A DNA stretch of 64,000 nucleotides from Lathyrus oleraceus. Taxonomy: Eukaryota > Streptophyta > Magnoliopsida > Fabales > Fabaceae. The position numbers and the translations under genes were made by a program. The stretch is from the NCBI RefSeq assembly GCF_024323335.1, contig NC_066582.1, positions 89,524,944 through 89,588,943 on the forward strand, written 5' to 3'. The notes beneath the pieces were generated by a model, which made no database searches, was not told the DNA's origin, and worked only from the letters and a program-made list of their open reading frames with translations. Shown piece after piece: positions 23,605 to 36,337 of this stretch (the first letter of the stretch is position 1; every line of letters begins with the position of its first letter).

Positions 23605-25557
23605 TTAATCCATCAACCTCTGGATGTCTCTCTTCACAACCATACAACCTTGGGGGTTAACACTGCAAATTGCACAACCATCATGGTCATGCTCACAATC
23701 ACTCACCAAACAGATATCCTTGTGCATTGTCACCAAAGACCTTCTAATGAAACGGACATCATATACTTTGAACTCCCCAAGACAGCCACCCACCATATTG
23801 AGAGAAGGATTACCATGAGCAGGTAGTGGGTTTGCTTTGACATTCGGCGCACGATCCTCAAAGGACACCATCCAACTCTTGACCAACTTCTATATTTCAT
23901 ACTTTAGGGGTATCAATTCTCGAAATCATGATCGGGAGCTCCTTGGGGAAAGGCACAATGGTGTTCCGGTTTATACCACCATGGAAGTGGTTCAAGAATT
24001 TGTGGAGGACTTCTTGGTTGCAGAAGATTCTTGAGAACCAATGTTGGATACAATTTGGCATAAGTCATAGGAATCGGGTCGAAAGAGACCTTTTTCCTCT
24101 CAAATTTCTGTTGTTGTTGATGATTGTTGGTGTTGTTGTTGTTTATTCTTTGTTGCGGAGGTTGTTGACATTGTTGTTGAACTGGCGTTGATTGATTATT
24201 TGAAAAGACTGGAATAACAAATGATACTTGATGATGGTGTTGACGGGGTTGTGGATTCCTTCTGACATGAGGCCTCCTCTTCCTCCCAATGGATACTACA
24301 TTAATCTCGCCTTCTTTCATTCTAGAAAACCCACTGTCGTACTTCTTGCTAGACGAAACCTCCTATTTAGACAACTGTCCCTCACGGACACCTTCTTCTA
24401 ACCTCATCCCCATGTTTACCATTTTGGTAAAATCACTGGGGGCACTGTCAATCATTACTCATAGTAAAATGAGCTCAGGGTCTTGAGAAAAATCTTGGTC
24501 ATCTCCTTTTCTTCCAAATGAGGGTTGATCTGAGCGGCAAGCTCTCTCCATTGTTGGGCGTACTCTTTGAACGTCTCCTTATCCTTCAGAGATAATGACC
24601 TCAACTGGTCCCTATCTGACACCATATCCACATTATATTTATACTGCTTCACAAATACTTCACCCAAATCATTGAACGTGCGGAAACTCGCACTATCCAA
24701 ACCCATGTACCGCCTCAAAGCGGCACCAGTCAGACTGTCTTGAAAATAATGAATCAATAACTGATCATTATTAGTTTGCATTGACATTTCCCTAGAATAC
24801 ATGACGAGATGATTGAGTGGACAGGTGTTCCCCTTATAGTTTTCAAAGTCGGGGACTTTGAACTTCATCGGGATTTGACATTGGGAACCAAGCAGAGTTC
24901 AGCAGCACTCTTACCGAACAAATCTTTTCCCCTCAAGGTCTTCAACTCCTTTCGCAGCTCAAGGAATTGGTATTTCATTTCACCCATCTTTTTATAGACA
25001 TCCGGACCCTCAGACGGCTCGGAATGATAGATGGTGTCCTCAACAGGAGGCAGGGTATGAACAACCAGTGGTGGCACAGACATGATCGGGCTAGATGTCG
25101 GCATGGAAGCAAAAATAGGCGTGAAACCCTCAGGCACAAAGTTGGGAGGCATTCCCCACGGGAATCCAGCAAGCATGGCAGGAGCGAACTGAGTGGCAGG
25201 CATGGTTTAAGAGACAACCTCTGAAATGACACTCCTCTGAGGAGGAGGAGTTGCAGGCGTTGGAGAAGATTGAGTCTGAGCAGCTAACACAGACTCCATC
25301 ATGGCAGTCAGGCGGGCAATCTCGTCCTTCAATTCTCTGTTCTCTTCTTCCAAGTGTTCCATGATTCTTGGATGATTGGCGCGGGTATTGTATCGATGAG
25401 TCAGCTTGGCTGAAGCACAGAAGAATAACCAATGAGACATCTGGCGGAAGAAAAACCTACTATTCAAAAGATGCATGAAATACAATGCTTTGATTATTTT
25501 TATTTTCAAGGAACTTACTATTTTATTTTCAAATATATATAATAACAATTGTAACAA
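23605..25557 (-). pseudogene. gag: G1 gag, three frameshifts
   Basis: Capsid precursor of G1. The first Met shared with Ogre2 is at 25360-25362 (MEHLEEENRELKDEI, a coiled-coil start), but similarity to Ogre2 begins 15 residues earlier at KLTHRYNTRAN. A stop lies at 25207-25209. A one-base loss near 24880, another near 24455 and a third near 23900 shift the frame. Recognisable blocks: GFPWGMPPNF, DDTIYHSEPSEGPDV-like, GKSAAELCLVPN, FKVPDFENYKGNTCP, LIHYFQDSLTGAALRRYMGLD, FKEYAQQWRELAAQ, a Gln/Asn-rich stretch (about 24190-24110) and FEDRAPNVKANPLP. No classic CCHC knuckle is visible. Confidence 0.8.
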
Positions 25558-25667
25558 TTTGATTGACCATAAAAATCTATTTTATTTATATAATTGGAAG
25601 GATTACACTGAGTACAATTTCAGAAACCAAAAATACAAAAGTACAAGAGGAAAGGAGACTAGGTATC
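25558..25667 (-). other. AT-rich spacer between G1 ORF1 and gag
   Basis: No coding signal. The corresponding Ogre2 spacer (42122-42376) is also AT-rich and non-coding. Neither shows an obvious conserved element apart from the pyrimidine-rich stretch just before gag similarity starts. Confidence 0.4.
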
Positions 25668-27173
25668 CTAAGGATCCCTAACGACAACGTCAGGCGCTCT
25701 AGCTGTAGGCGCGTACTTCCTTCGGATGCGTCGAATCTCAAACTCAAAAGAAGTCTTCATCTGAGTATTCTCGAGGACAAGCTGATCAACAATTTTCTTC
25801 TAAGAAACGGAAGGCTGATGCATACTAGAGGAAGATGAAACCTCTGGCTTTCTCTGTCTCTTCACTACTCGGTCTTCAAGAAGCTCAATAAGTGCATCTT
25901 TGTCCTTAGACACAAGTTGTAACTCCTCATACTTTCGGCTCAAAGCATGGAACCGCTCTTCCCACATATCCTTTTCTTGCTTCATCTTGGCGAGTGCATC
26001 TTCCAACTCCTCTACATCTTGGTTAGGGAGAGTTAATGGCTCAACCATAACCATAGACATAGGTCTCTCACAAGCATACGACATCTTGAATTTCAAAGCT
26101 CTCTTCTTCACCCAAAGACTATAAGCTTCCAAAGCTACACAATTGCACGAACCAAGCTCGGATCCTCCTTTCCTATGCACATTATGTCAAGCATGTACTA
26201 TCTTTTGCTTCAAATGTTGGGGATCTTTACCCTCTTGATAGAAAAGACCTTCTAACTGAGTGTTATTAGGTTTGTCTCTTAAGGGGAACCCAAGTTGACG
26301 ACGAGCCAAAGCAGGGTTGTAGTTGATTCCTCCTTGTGTACCAATGAGAGGCACATTAGAGAATTCACCACAACAATCAATAATATCCAAGCTACTCAAT
26401 GAAGAGTCATACCAAACTATATCATCATTAATGAGAGACATAAGTCTCTGAGACCATCGTAGACATTGTTTATTCTCCATAAAAGTAGGCGTCTAAGGCA
26501 AGTGCGAAATAAACCACTTGTACAGAAGAGGAACACAACATACAATCGTTCCACCACTTTTAGAATTCCTTAAATGCAAAGAGAAATACAGATCACCCAA
26601 CAGAGTAGGCACATGGTTCCCAATCAAGAAAATTCTAATGGCGTTAACATCAATAAAACCGTCAATGTGAGGGAACAAAGCTAAACAATAGATGAGAAAC
26701 ACAAAGATAACTTCAAAAGCATTCACACTACCGGCTTGAGCAGAGGTAGTAGCTTCCTTGATGAGGAATTCAGAAGTCAACCCAAACATTCCTCCTTTCT
26801 TCACCCAATGAGCCTCAATCTCAGACTTCTTTAGATGAAGAGCTTCAGCTATAAGATGAGATCTGAGAATCTCTTCCAATCCACTAAAGGATACTTTGTT
26901 AGAAACGGGTATTCCCAAGAGTTAGGCATACTCCTCCAACGTAGGCACATGCTGATAATCCAGAAAAGTGAAGCAACGGTAGAGAGGGTCATAAAACTGA
27001 ACCAACACACTCAAAAGTCCTTCAACCACATCAGCAGACAAAATAGATAGAAGCTTCCCAGGACGTTGTTTGAAGTCCAAAGGATCTAATAGTAAAGATG
27101 ATAGCTTCCTTAACTCTTTCAAATCGGGACATCTGAAATTGTACTTCTTAGTGTTCCTTGGTCCATAATCCAT
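25668..27173 (-). pseudogene. G1 ORF1, Ogre-specific protein upstream of gag (4 stops, frame otherwise intact)
   Basis: 501 codons in one frame from ATG (MDYGPRNTKKYNF) to TAG 25668-25670, interrupted only by stops at 26922-26924, 26493-26495, 26187-26189 and 25800-25802. The N-terminal half (SILSADVVEGLLSVLVQFYD, CFTFLDYQHVPTLEEYA) and the block VDVNAIRIF...PTLLGD match Ogre2 ORF1. The C-terminal part (VEELEDALAKMKQEKDMWEERF) looks like a coiled coil. ORF1 before gag is characteristic of Ogre; its function is unknown to me. From memory, similar plant proteins are filed as DUF7745, which I cannot verify here. Confidence 0.8.
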
Positions 27174-28024
27174 GGTATGAAAATATTTGCAAATAGAATC
27201 TCAGTTCCTTGAAGTTATTTTTTGTGTGATAACTGTTATGATGCGCATGAATGCATGAACGCAACAATCACAAATAAGGGATCACACACAAGGCAAACAA
27301 ACAAAGGTCAAGGGATGAATCAAGTCATTGTCAAGATCAATCATCCATTTTGGTGGATTATGGTTTTCACCTTATCAATACCCAAGTTCCATTGATATTG
27401 ACAAGACTTTATTGGGTCAACCAAGAATCAAGGGCTTGTTCTGAGTCACGAGCATGAAGTCAGGTTAAGAACCATCCCAAAGGAGTGTACTAAGGATAAA
27501 AACCTATAGATCATGTTCTAAAAAGTTCCCAGAGTCTTTATTCCATCTATCGGATATTACAGCCTATGATGACTGACTCATCAATCCATAATATTCTCAA
27601 GAGAAACTCGTCTGAGTGTAGTATCGTGTGACAATTGTTATCAAGTCTACACTTGAATAGTCTCCGCACTATGTCCTAAATAGGCCAAGTGGGGTTAAAT
27701 GTTCTAAGTTCCTCCGCTTCTCGGACCCCAAATCAGAGAAAGTAATGCCTAACCACAAATAACTTGTGTGACATTAATAACTCTAAAAGGGTATCCACTG
27801 AGTAGATGGGTCTCAAGCCAACTTGTTAAGGACTACTCCACACAAGTTGAACATGACTATAACATCCTCATATCTTAATTGCACTCAAGTTCAGGTTAGA
27901 ACTTATCTCACCACTAAGAGATCACCAAGCACGACAAGCAGATTATATCATACAAACAAATATACATACATAAAATACACAATTATACACACACAAAAGT
28001 AGGCTAAACCCACTGGAGACTACT
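27174..28024 (-). other. G1 5' untranslated leader
   Basis: About 850 bp between PBS and ORF1, similar in length and sequence to the Ogre2 leader (39769-40669). For example, minus strand CTTGTGTGGAGTAGTCC-like and the block around 27470-27560 recur there. No ORF. Sequence conserved between the two leaders may include packaging signals, but that is inference. Confidence 0.6.
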
Positions 28025-28041
28025 CCCCAACAGAGTCTCCA
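28025..28041 (-). other. G1 primer binding site
   Basis: Minus strand TGGAGACTCTGTTGGGG, two differences from the Ogre2 PBS TGGCGACTCTGCTGGGG. It lies 9 nt from the 5' LTR end. Ogre elements are reported to use tRNA-Arg, and this fits that PBS type. Confidence 0.75.
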
Positions 28042-28050
28042 CTTAATTTC

Positions 28051-31000
28051 TATAGTGGTAAATTCATGACCATTAAGCTATGGATAAACTTAACGTCAAT
28101 AAAACCAGAGTCGCCATTGCGCTTTTATTGTTTCCAAGGGAAAAGGGAAAAGTACGAACAAAACCCAAAGATAAGAAGTTTTCAAATCAAAACTAATAAA
28201 ATGCCAGAGATTACAGGTAAGGGGGTTGGTTACACAAAGGGAAGGTGTTACCACCCAAAGTGTCCTAGGTACTCCTAGGGAGCCCTTTTTGGTGTGCATA
28301 TGTGTTTTTGTACAAAATGATGTTTGCAATAAATAGAGTGGAGAGATGGGGAAAGAATTCATTAATTATATTTTTTTGTGTTTGACAAGACCTTCGGACT
28401 TGTGCCTACTTACCAATATAAAAATGAGGGATGAAAACCTCGTAGTTCGTGGTAAAAATTTCAAAGTGACTGAGTTGCTTTTAACAAAAGTTTAAATTTA
28501 ACAAGGGCACAAAAGGCCTAAAAAGGTTTGAATGAGTGTCAATTCTTTTTGTCTTTTTTTTGAAATTTTAAGCCAAGTATGGTTGAGTTCATTTACAAGT
28601 TTGATTAAGAAAAAGAAGTTTAAAAAGGCAATGGCATAAGGCCAAAGTTTCTAATTTGCAATCAAGTATAGGTTTAGAAATCACAAACAAAGAAGAGTTT
28701 TTAAAAGGAGGGAGAGATTTTAAATTTAAGAAGTGGGGAGGAGATGAAGAGACTAATCCTAAGAAAAAATTTAAAAGTTAAGAGTTGAAAAGATCTTATC
28801 AATGGGATGCAATCAAATAGACAAGAATGTCATATAGAAATCCAAATTTCCCTTGGACTTTAGAATCAAGCAATATCAATACACAAACAGCAAGATGAAT
28901 AACAAGGTATCAAAAAAAGATAGCCACATCCAAGCTTAACAACTCCATGATCTTCTTCATGATCTCCCATGTATCAGATGAACTTAAAAATATGTATTAG
29001 ACACAGGTTCAAAGTAACAACTTCATTAAAATCATGTTGCAGATGAACTCAAATGGGATTTCAATACTTGCTTCAGATGAAAGTTCACTTCACAAGCACT
29101 TGGTTTCATGAATGTTGGCATTGGCCAAGTCCTTTAGCATAGGGAGTGTTGCCTACTTCTAAATCCAATGTCTCAGATCAAATCCAAAAGTTCACACAAA
29201 TGTATTTTAGGGTTTTTGTTCTTATTATGTACATTAAAGTCAAAGGACCACAAACACAAACAAGTATATATAATCACAATATACTCACAAAGTATGGCTC
29301 AAGTGAGCAAAGTGAAAATGGCATTAAAATAAACAACTTAAATGGTATGAATAATGGTAAATGAATAAAGATTTGAATTTAAAGTTCATAAAAGTAAATG
29401 CCTTGAAATTAAATGTTAGTTGTTAGTTGATTAGAAGTTAGTATTGCTTTTGCTTTTCAATTGTTTAAGCCATTCTTTGGAGAACACTCAACCCACTATT
29501 CACAAGCATGGATCCTTGAACCAAGACATCTTCCAAAGGAAGGAAAAAAGGCCAAGTTTCCACACAATACCATGAAAGAGGGGAGACTTACAATCTCACT
29601 TACTAGAATGCTATGTCTTTTGTGTCAAAATTTAGCGTTATGTTATGGAATCGCAGTTTGACTTATGTAGAAGCCACAACTATTTGAGGTCGGGCAATAG
29701 AAATTTTAGTGCTAATGCATGTTAGAGATATGGTATTATAAACCATACTCCTAAAACATACATCACTAAAAATAAAATGCAAAGGGGGTGAACCTAATCT
29801 CATCCATACTTATGTTGATTTGGCAATCAACTAGCCTTAAGATATAGAGATATCATAGGTCCACAAAATGAATGAGAAGAGAATGGGATTGAGATGAAGA
29901 GGGAGGGGAAATGGAATCAACACAAATTGGTCAAAGAAGGACTTTTATCAAATTAAAATCATTCATCCCTTTTGGGAGATGAAATGTACATTTCATCAAT
30001 CCTCTAAATCCAATGATTTTAACTCAACAAAGTCAAATCAACCTTTACCAAGGCCCAACAACAAAAGTCAAACTCAACAAGTCAATACAAATAGCTCCAC
30101 ACAATTTATTTTGCACTTAAACAATTAAAATCAATTAAAAAATGCATTAAATTAAATTATGGTTGGTCAAAATCCTAAAACCTCATCAAAACACCAAAGA
30201 AATGACCATGAGATTTATCATAGGTCAAACAAGGTTAAACGACCTTGGAGTAAAAATTTCATCATTTTTGGAAACTTAAAAGTATTTTTAAACAATTAAA
30301 AATATGCACAAAAACAATTAAACAATGAAAAATATTAGTAATGATCCAAAAAATATTTTTAATTCTGAAAATGAAAGAGGAATTTATTTAAATTTTTTGG
30401 GTGAAAGTCTCATATTTTTTGGATCAATATTAAAATTAATATGAATTAATGAAAATAAGTCAAATAAAATAAAAATCAGAAAATGCTAAAAATTGTGGAC
30501 CACTTGATCTCCCTCATTAATTGTTGTGGCAGATCAAGTGGATCTCAGTGTGCGTTCCACAATGGAGATGAGTCAATACGCTGCAAGGATGGTAATTAAA
30601 ACCAACGCGTGAGATTAAAACATTTGAAAAGGATCATATGGTCTGAGACAAGTCAATGCATCGCCGGAGCTACAACTTCGGTGTTCTTCTCCGGTGTACC
30701 TCACCGGACTGGTCCACCTTCAACCATCACCAAAATAAAAAAGGAGGACATGAATTTAAAGTAAAAATGCCCAGGAGCTTGAATCTGGCCTCAATTTCAT
30801 CTAACTCCAAGTATATTGAAAGATACGGGGAGTTGAATTTTGAGGTTCATGATCTGAGTTGCTTCAATTTGACCTCAAAGCAACTCAATCTTGTTGCCTA
30901 CATTGGAAGGACTTCAGACAACAAAAAATCAAGAAGAATTATGGAGAATTGAGTGAGAATTGAAGAAATGAAAAATGAGAAAAATTACCTCCACTGCAGG

Positions 31001-32568
31001 TTCAGATGGCCACGATCTTGCTTCTAATTTCACTTAGCCTTGCTCCGGATGCTTGATAGAGTAGAATTGAATCAAAAAGGACGCGAGACTCTTGGAGATT
31101 TGAATCTCAAAACAGTGGAGGTTCAGATGGCCACGATCTTGCTTACAACTTCACTTAGTCCCATGTAATCATTCAATCAGGTCCAAAATCATGTACAAAC
31201 ATTGTTGAAGTCATGTTAGCAAGCCATGCATTTGTGTATGGAAGATGCAAGTTCAATCATGCCAAATGGTCATCCAAGTTCAAGCCATGCGCAAGTCAAT
31301 CATACTTTGTCCAAATGGGATGAATTTGGACTTTTTGGAAAGGCTAGATCAAGAGGAACAACTTTCATGTTGAACACTTTTTAATTTGAAACTTGGATCA
31401 TGATGGATTTTGAGGTGGAAGTTTGGAAAATCAAACATATCAAAAAAATTCTAAGTGTCAAGCCATATGTTCACTTCTTCCATCTTGGCTAACTTTTTAC
31501 ACGAGCTTCAAATGAGAAACGTTCCTTCATAAAAGTTGTATCTCTCTCAAAGTCCTTCCAAATGGTCACAAAATTGACCTCATTTGGATTTATCATTAAG
31601 GAGTTATGCATTTTAGAAGTTGAGGAAAATCACTTGTTCAATGGCATTGGTCCAAAATGACCTATAATGTCTCCTCATATCACATGCATTTAAAAGTTGA
31701 ATTTGCTCTTCCTCAAAACATCAAAGTTAAAGTAGACATCTTGAAGTTGATCATTCAACTTGAATGGCTTCCATCTTATAAAAATTGAGAAAGTTATAGC
31801 CTTGGGAAGTTGACCTCCAAATCAGGGTTTAGACAAAATGACATATAATCTTTCACCATAAAAAATGACTTTCCAAGAAAAACTATCTCTAGACCTCAAC
31901 ATGAAAGTTATTTTTAATGTCATTTAGCGTAAATTTTCTCTTGGAATCATTTTCATATGATAAAAATTGTAGGTGATAGGGTCTAGGGAACCCCAGTTTT
32001 GATCAGATGAATTCCTCTGGTCAACCACCATGAACCAACTTGCTAGCTTGCTATTCTATTGACTTTTGGGACTTATGGAGGATCATATATGCATAAGATG
32101 TTGAAATGTGAAGTATCCCTTGAAATATTTGATCAATTGTTGAAGAAGTTTGTTGAAGAAGTTACTCAAGATACCCAGATGAATTAGGGTTTCCAAGGCA
32201 AACCAATTCCAAACTCTTGATGATTTCTTGATCAAAATAACATGTGAAGATCACGGGGATCCATATATGATGATTAGAGACATAGTAAAACAATTCTTGA
32301 TTGAGCTCCTTTCAATGAGGGTCTTAAACCCTAGATATGAGCTTGATAGATCAAAGGTGAGCATGTGCACTACCTACAAAAGAGTTAAACTATACAATGA
32401 CATATTTTTGGTATTTTGGTTAGTAAATAGTAAAATACAAAGTATGATACAATCAAATGTGCTTGGTGATCTATCCCAAGGCAAACCCAATGAATGAGGG
32501 TTAAGGAGGATGCCAAAATGTGATCCTGATGCCAATGCATATGATGAGATAGCATGAGGGATCTTAGG
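28051..32568 (-). mobile_element. G1 5' LTR, truncated at its outer end and lacking its TATA region
   Basis: 4518 bp. It aligns with 4023-8429 + 15539-15840. The outer end stops at ATCTTAGG, missing the terminal TGTAAGACCCC part found in the other LTR. Near 31115-31160 about 150-190 bp, including the TATA box, are replaced by a second copy of an upstream about 40-bp segment (GGTTCAGATGGCCACGATCT at 30999 and 31120). The open frames 30656-30952 and 32228-32497 are LTR sequence and not genes. Confidence 0.9.
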
Positions 32569-32576
32569 GAGATAGC

Positions 32577-32792
32577 ATGAATCTAGAAGATTTGAACTAT
32601 GACATTCCCGAAATTCCCTCTACTGAAGTCTCACTTAAGGACAAAATTAAGAGGCTAAAATGGACAAATGAGAACATTAACATCATGTCTTTTCACTTTG
32701 CACATATTTATGACATCTACGTCTTGGTATGTTCACTTGTGATGACAAGGACAATGAAGAATAACCTCAGCTATGTGTCTCTTAGATTTTAA
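32577..32792 (+). CDS. Small ORF (71 aa) conserved in the tandem units, function unknown
   Basis: Starts ATGAATCTAGAAGATTTG and ends TAA after SLRF. An acidic/basic N-terminal half (SLKDKIKRLKWTNE) is followed by a hydrophobic stretch (HIYDIYVLVCSLVM). The homologous frame in unit 1 has three stops. In unit 3 it is open up to the Ogre2 insertion, which cuts it just before its last codons. It may be the C-terminus of the decayed ORF upstream, from which it is separated by a stop and about 25 bp. No family recognised and real expression is doubtful. Confidence 0.25.
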   Translation: MNLEDLNYDIPEIPSTEVSLKDKIKRLKWTNENINIMSFHFAHIYDIYVLVCSLVMTRTMKNNLSYVSLRF

Positions 32793-33988
32793 GGCGTGTT
32801 TAAATTTCCAGCTTTCCCGAATTCTTATTAATTTTTGCTGCTTTCTAAAATTTGAATTCAAACTTTTAAATAATGAAGTAATACTTTCCCTTTATAAGAA
32901 AAATATGTTTTACTATGTTAACTATGTGCTTGCATATTTACCTTTTGTATAACATCTTTACCCTCATTTTTTATTATGACAAAGGGGGAGAAGTATACTC
33001 TTAGGGGGAGTAGAGTATACTCTCTACTCATGAGAGAGGGAGTTTAATTACTCCAAATTTTATCTAAATATTTTCTTCTTTTACTACCTTCCCGAGAGAT
33101 GTGCTATCATTATAAAAAAGGGGGGGATATAGAATTATTTTCTTAAGGTGGATAGCAACATATAAGTCAACAAGCAACTGTTTAGTCTTGATGATGGATG
33201 GTCTTAATAACAACTGCTTGGTTTTGATGATGAAAATACTTGAAATAATAATAACACCCGAAGTTGTTTTGATAATGACAATACCTTAAGTCAAGAAAAT
33301 ACTAAATTTAGCTCAAGTGGTCAAAGATGCATAAGGTGGTTGTTAAATTTGGTTGTTTAAAGTTAACACTTTAGTCCAACGACTCTCAAGTGAAGACTTA
33401 GGATTTATGATCACTTATGATTATAAACATCTCAAATGATGGAGAAAAATACAAATATATCTTAAGCCTCATATAAAATACGCATGAATCTTGTGTGAAT
33501 TTATGTCAATGATAATTCCTAGGCTTGAAGCTCTAAGGTGTGAAAGAGATGAAGTGTGGTTGCTCGCTTGATCGTGTCTATCTAAGTGATCTATAATTTA
33601 AAGGCACAAAGGTGTTTCCATAAGGATGATGGCGAAATAAACCACATACACACACACTTAAAACATATAGAATGCTCTCATTTTTTTAACTAAAACAAAC
33701 AGAAAATGATTTTGGAGCCTTGTCAGTTGAGCACGATATTCTGTGCTTGATTAGGGAAACATTTTCAAATTGTCTAATAGATTATATTATAGCCTATTTG
33801 ATTATATGAAGCCTAATTGAGTTTATAAATGATTATGACAATCATTTATGATTTGTAACATTTCTCCAACTAAACCTTCCCATTTGGGAAACTATATTCA
33901 ATTATTGCAAGTATCTAATTGATTATCTAATCGATTAAGTCATTTAAAAACCCATGAATTGTTTCTAAAAATACACCATTTCTTGGCC

Positions 33989-33996
33989 TATAAATA
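33989..33996 (+). promoter_or_regulatory. TATA box in tandem unit 2
   Basis: TATAAATA in the context TTGGCCTATAAATAGATAGCC, shared with unit 3. Likely LTR-type promoter. Confidence 0.5.
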
Positions 33997-34553
33997 GATA
34001 GCCTCTCTATCATTTGAAATCATCCATAAAACGTGAAAGCATCACTTTTCATCTCTCTCTAAATCATTTCCACTTTTCTCACATATTTTAGCCATAATGC
34101 TTTAAGAATATTCTTGAGTTTAGTGAGGATTTGTTCTAGGCAAGGTCTTAATTGTAAATTTAACAAGAGTAAATTTTTCTCTTGAGAAAATCATTCTTCC
34201 TTAGGAAATGATTATTTTGGTGGGAGTTTTAAACCATTGTAAAAGCTCTTTGGTTGTCTTTGGGGAATTATAATAAGTCTCTATTTGGTCTTTGAGCTCC
34301 TCCATTGAAGAAAAACTCTCTTTTAGGTACGTGAAAAAAACTAGTTAAAAGTTCTATCAGATTGAAATCAGCCTGGTGTAAAATCTCATTCGGTTCTGAG
34401 TTCAGCCTATGTAAAATCCCATTTGGTTCGGTTTATGGTTAGCACGTATAAAACCTCGATTCTATTTGAAGGATAGCCCACTAAAAAATCCATTTTGGTT
34501 TGAACTCATCATGTGAAAAATCTTTGTTTGCCATAGAGACTAGCCACTCTAAG

Positions 34554-34898
34554 GTACAAGATTACGTGGAAGATGTAACAAATATTAAAGAAACAACAGT
34601 AGGAATAATGAGATATGAGAACATTGATGGGAAAAAAATTCAAAAAACCTCCAATGGAAAGAAAAGGAGAGTGTAAAAACAATAATAATAAGCACCCATG
34701 AATCTAGCAGATTTGAACTATAACATTCCCGAAATGCCCTATACTGAAGACTCACTTAAGGACATAATTAAGAGGCTAAAATGGACAAATGAGAAGATTA
34801 ACATCATGGATTTTCAGTTTGCACATATTTATGACATCTACGTCTTGGTATGTTCAGTTGTGATGACAAGGACAATGAAGAATAACCTCACCTATGTG
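34554..34898 (+). repeat. Tandem unit 3, left fragment (split by Ogre2)
   Basis: First 345 bp of the unit, ending in the Ogre2 target duplication ATGTG (34894-34898). The small ORF starting at 34698 (MNLADLNYNIPEMPYTEDSL) runs into the LTR and is truncated. Confidence 0.85.
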
Positions 34899-36337
34899 TG
34901 TAAGACCCCAATTTTGACCCTAAGATCCCTCATGGCATCATAATATTGCATTTGCATTTGCATCTTGCCTCAAGGATCATAGCATCTTGGCTCCTAACCT
35001 TTAGGTGGGAACACTTGTGAGTTGGTTTGAGATCACCAAGCATGCTTGAATTGTATATTATTGCTTTCCTTATTTTTATTACTAACCAAAAGCACAAAAA
35101 TATGTCACTAACATCTTTTGTTTGTAGCTTGAGCAGTCACAAGATCCAAAGCTTCTAAGAGGTCCTATGTGCATTGATATGGCCAATTGAAGGTGAAGGC
35201 AAGCATGGAAATGGTTCCCAAAGCTCTCATCCATCAAATATGCCTCCCAAGTATCTCAATTCATCATTTTTATCAAAGCAAATCATGGGGCTTAAGGCTT
35301 GTTTCCCAAGGAAACCCTAGTTCATCTGTTCATCAACTGTGCCTTGCTCATGAAGCAACATCTACCCATGATCAAATGCAATCAAGAGAAGTTCTTAAAT
35401 TCATCATTTCATGCATATTTGAACTTAATTGAGTGTCCCCAATCATCAATTCATCAAGATATGAGGTTTGGACTTGAGAAGTTGATCAGTCAATTCATCT
35501 AACTACTTTGAAATACACTGAGACCTAACGTTTTATGTGTTTCTCAAATGGAGATGACCCCAAGAACAAAAATGTTATTAAGGACCATATGAACAAACTT
35601 CATGTTCATAAAAAATTTATTTGAAGCTTGGAAGGTCATTATCCATTCCAAGACATTATAGGTCATTTTGACTGAAACCCTAATTTTGGGTCAACTTCCC
35701 AAGGATATAACTCCTTCATTTTTCATGATTTTGAGGTGGGAAAAAAATTAATTGGAAATCTTAAGATGTCTAATTCAAATTTTATGTTGAGAAAAATTTC
35801 AAAATCCTAAAATAAATACATGTGATAATGCAAAACATTATAGGTCACTTTGGACCAAAGGCATTGAAGGGTGAAAAAGTCCAACTTCAAGTGCCCATAA
35901 CTTATTCATCAAAAATCCAAATGATTCAAAATTTAAGTCCAAATTGATTGTCTTGAAACGATCTACAACTTTTATGTTTAAGATTTTGTCATTTGGAGCT
36001 TGAATAATTGAAACAGAGGTGCTTAAAGTTTGGCCATTTTTGAAAATCTCACATGTACATGTTTTGCACCCTACACTTCATGACCACTTTTCATCAATTT
36101 CCAAGGCTCAAATGGAGTTTTGATCAACATAACAAATGATCCTTACGCAAAAAGTTTTCCAACCATTTCTCATGAGGTGGTGTTTCAAGTTTGGAAAAGC
36201 CATTTTCGAAAACATGAACATTATGGTACAATTTTGGAAATCCATAGAATTTGCATTGCATGAGGTGTTTATGAACAATTTGCATGTCCAGTTTCCTTCT
36301 ATCATTGCTCAACTACCAAATCCAAGTGGAATTGGGC

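Larger units (their letters stand above)
4023..32568 (-). mobile_element. G1: Ogre-type Ty3/gypsy retrotransposon, minus strand, carrying a nested copia element
   Basis: Complete element layout on the minus strand: 5' LTR 28051-32568, PBS 28025-28041, ORF1, gag, protease, intron, RT, RNase H, second RNase H, integrase, 3' UTR, PPT at 15841, 3' LTR 15840 down to 4023. Without the copia insertion it is about 21.4 kb, within the known very large size of Ogre. ORF1 before gag, the intron between protease and RT, and the extra RNase H are hallmarks of the Ogre/Tat lineage. No clean target duplication is visible because the outer end of the 5' LTR is missing about 20-30 bp. All genes carry stops or frameshifts, so it cannot act alone. 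Confidence 0.9.
32569..34553 (+). repeat. Tandem unit 2, right fragment
   Basis: Continues the 2.13 kb unit beyond G1, from AATCTAGAAGATTTGAAC (about 32579) to the next GTACAAGATTACG at 34554. It contains the 71-codon ORF, PPT-like AAAGGGGGAGAAG (about 32981-32993), a G7 run (about 33120-33126) and a TATA box (33989-33996). The junction with G1 carries a 12-bp repeat (GAGATAGCATGA at 32546 and 32569). Confidence 0.8.

Noticed and set aside
30656..30952. 98-codon open frame in the G1 5' LTR
   Set aside because: The equivalent region of the other LTR (from about 6620) does not keep the same frame open, and no protein family is recognisable.
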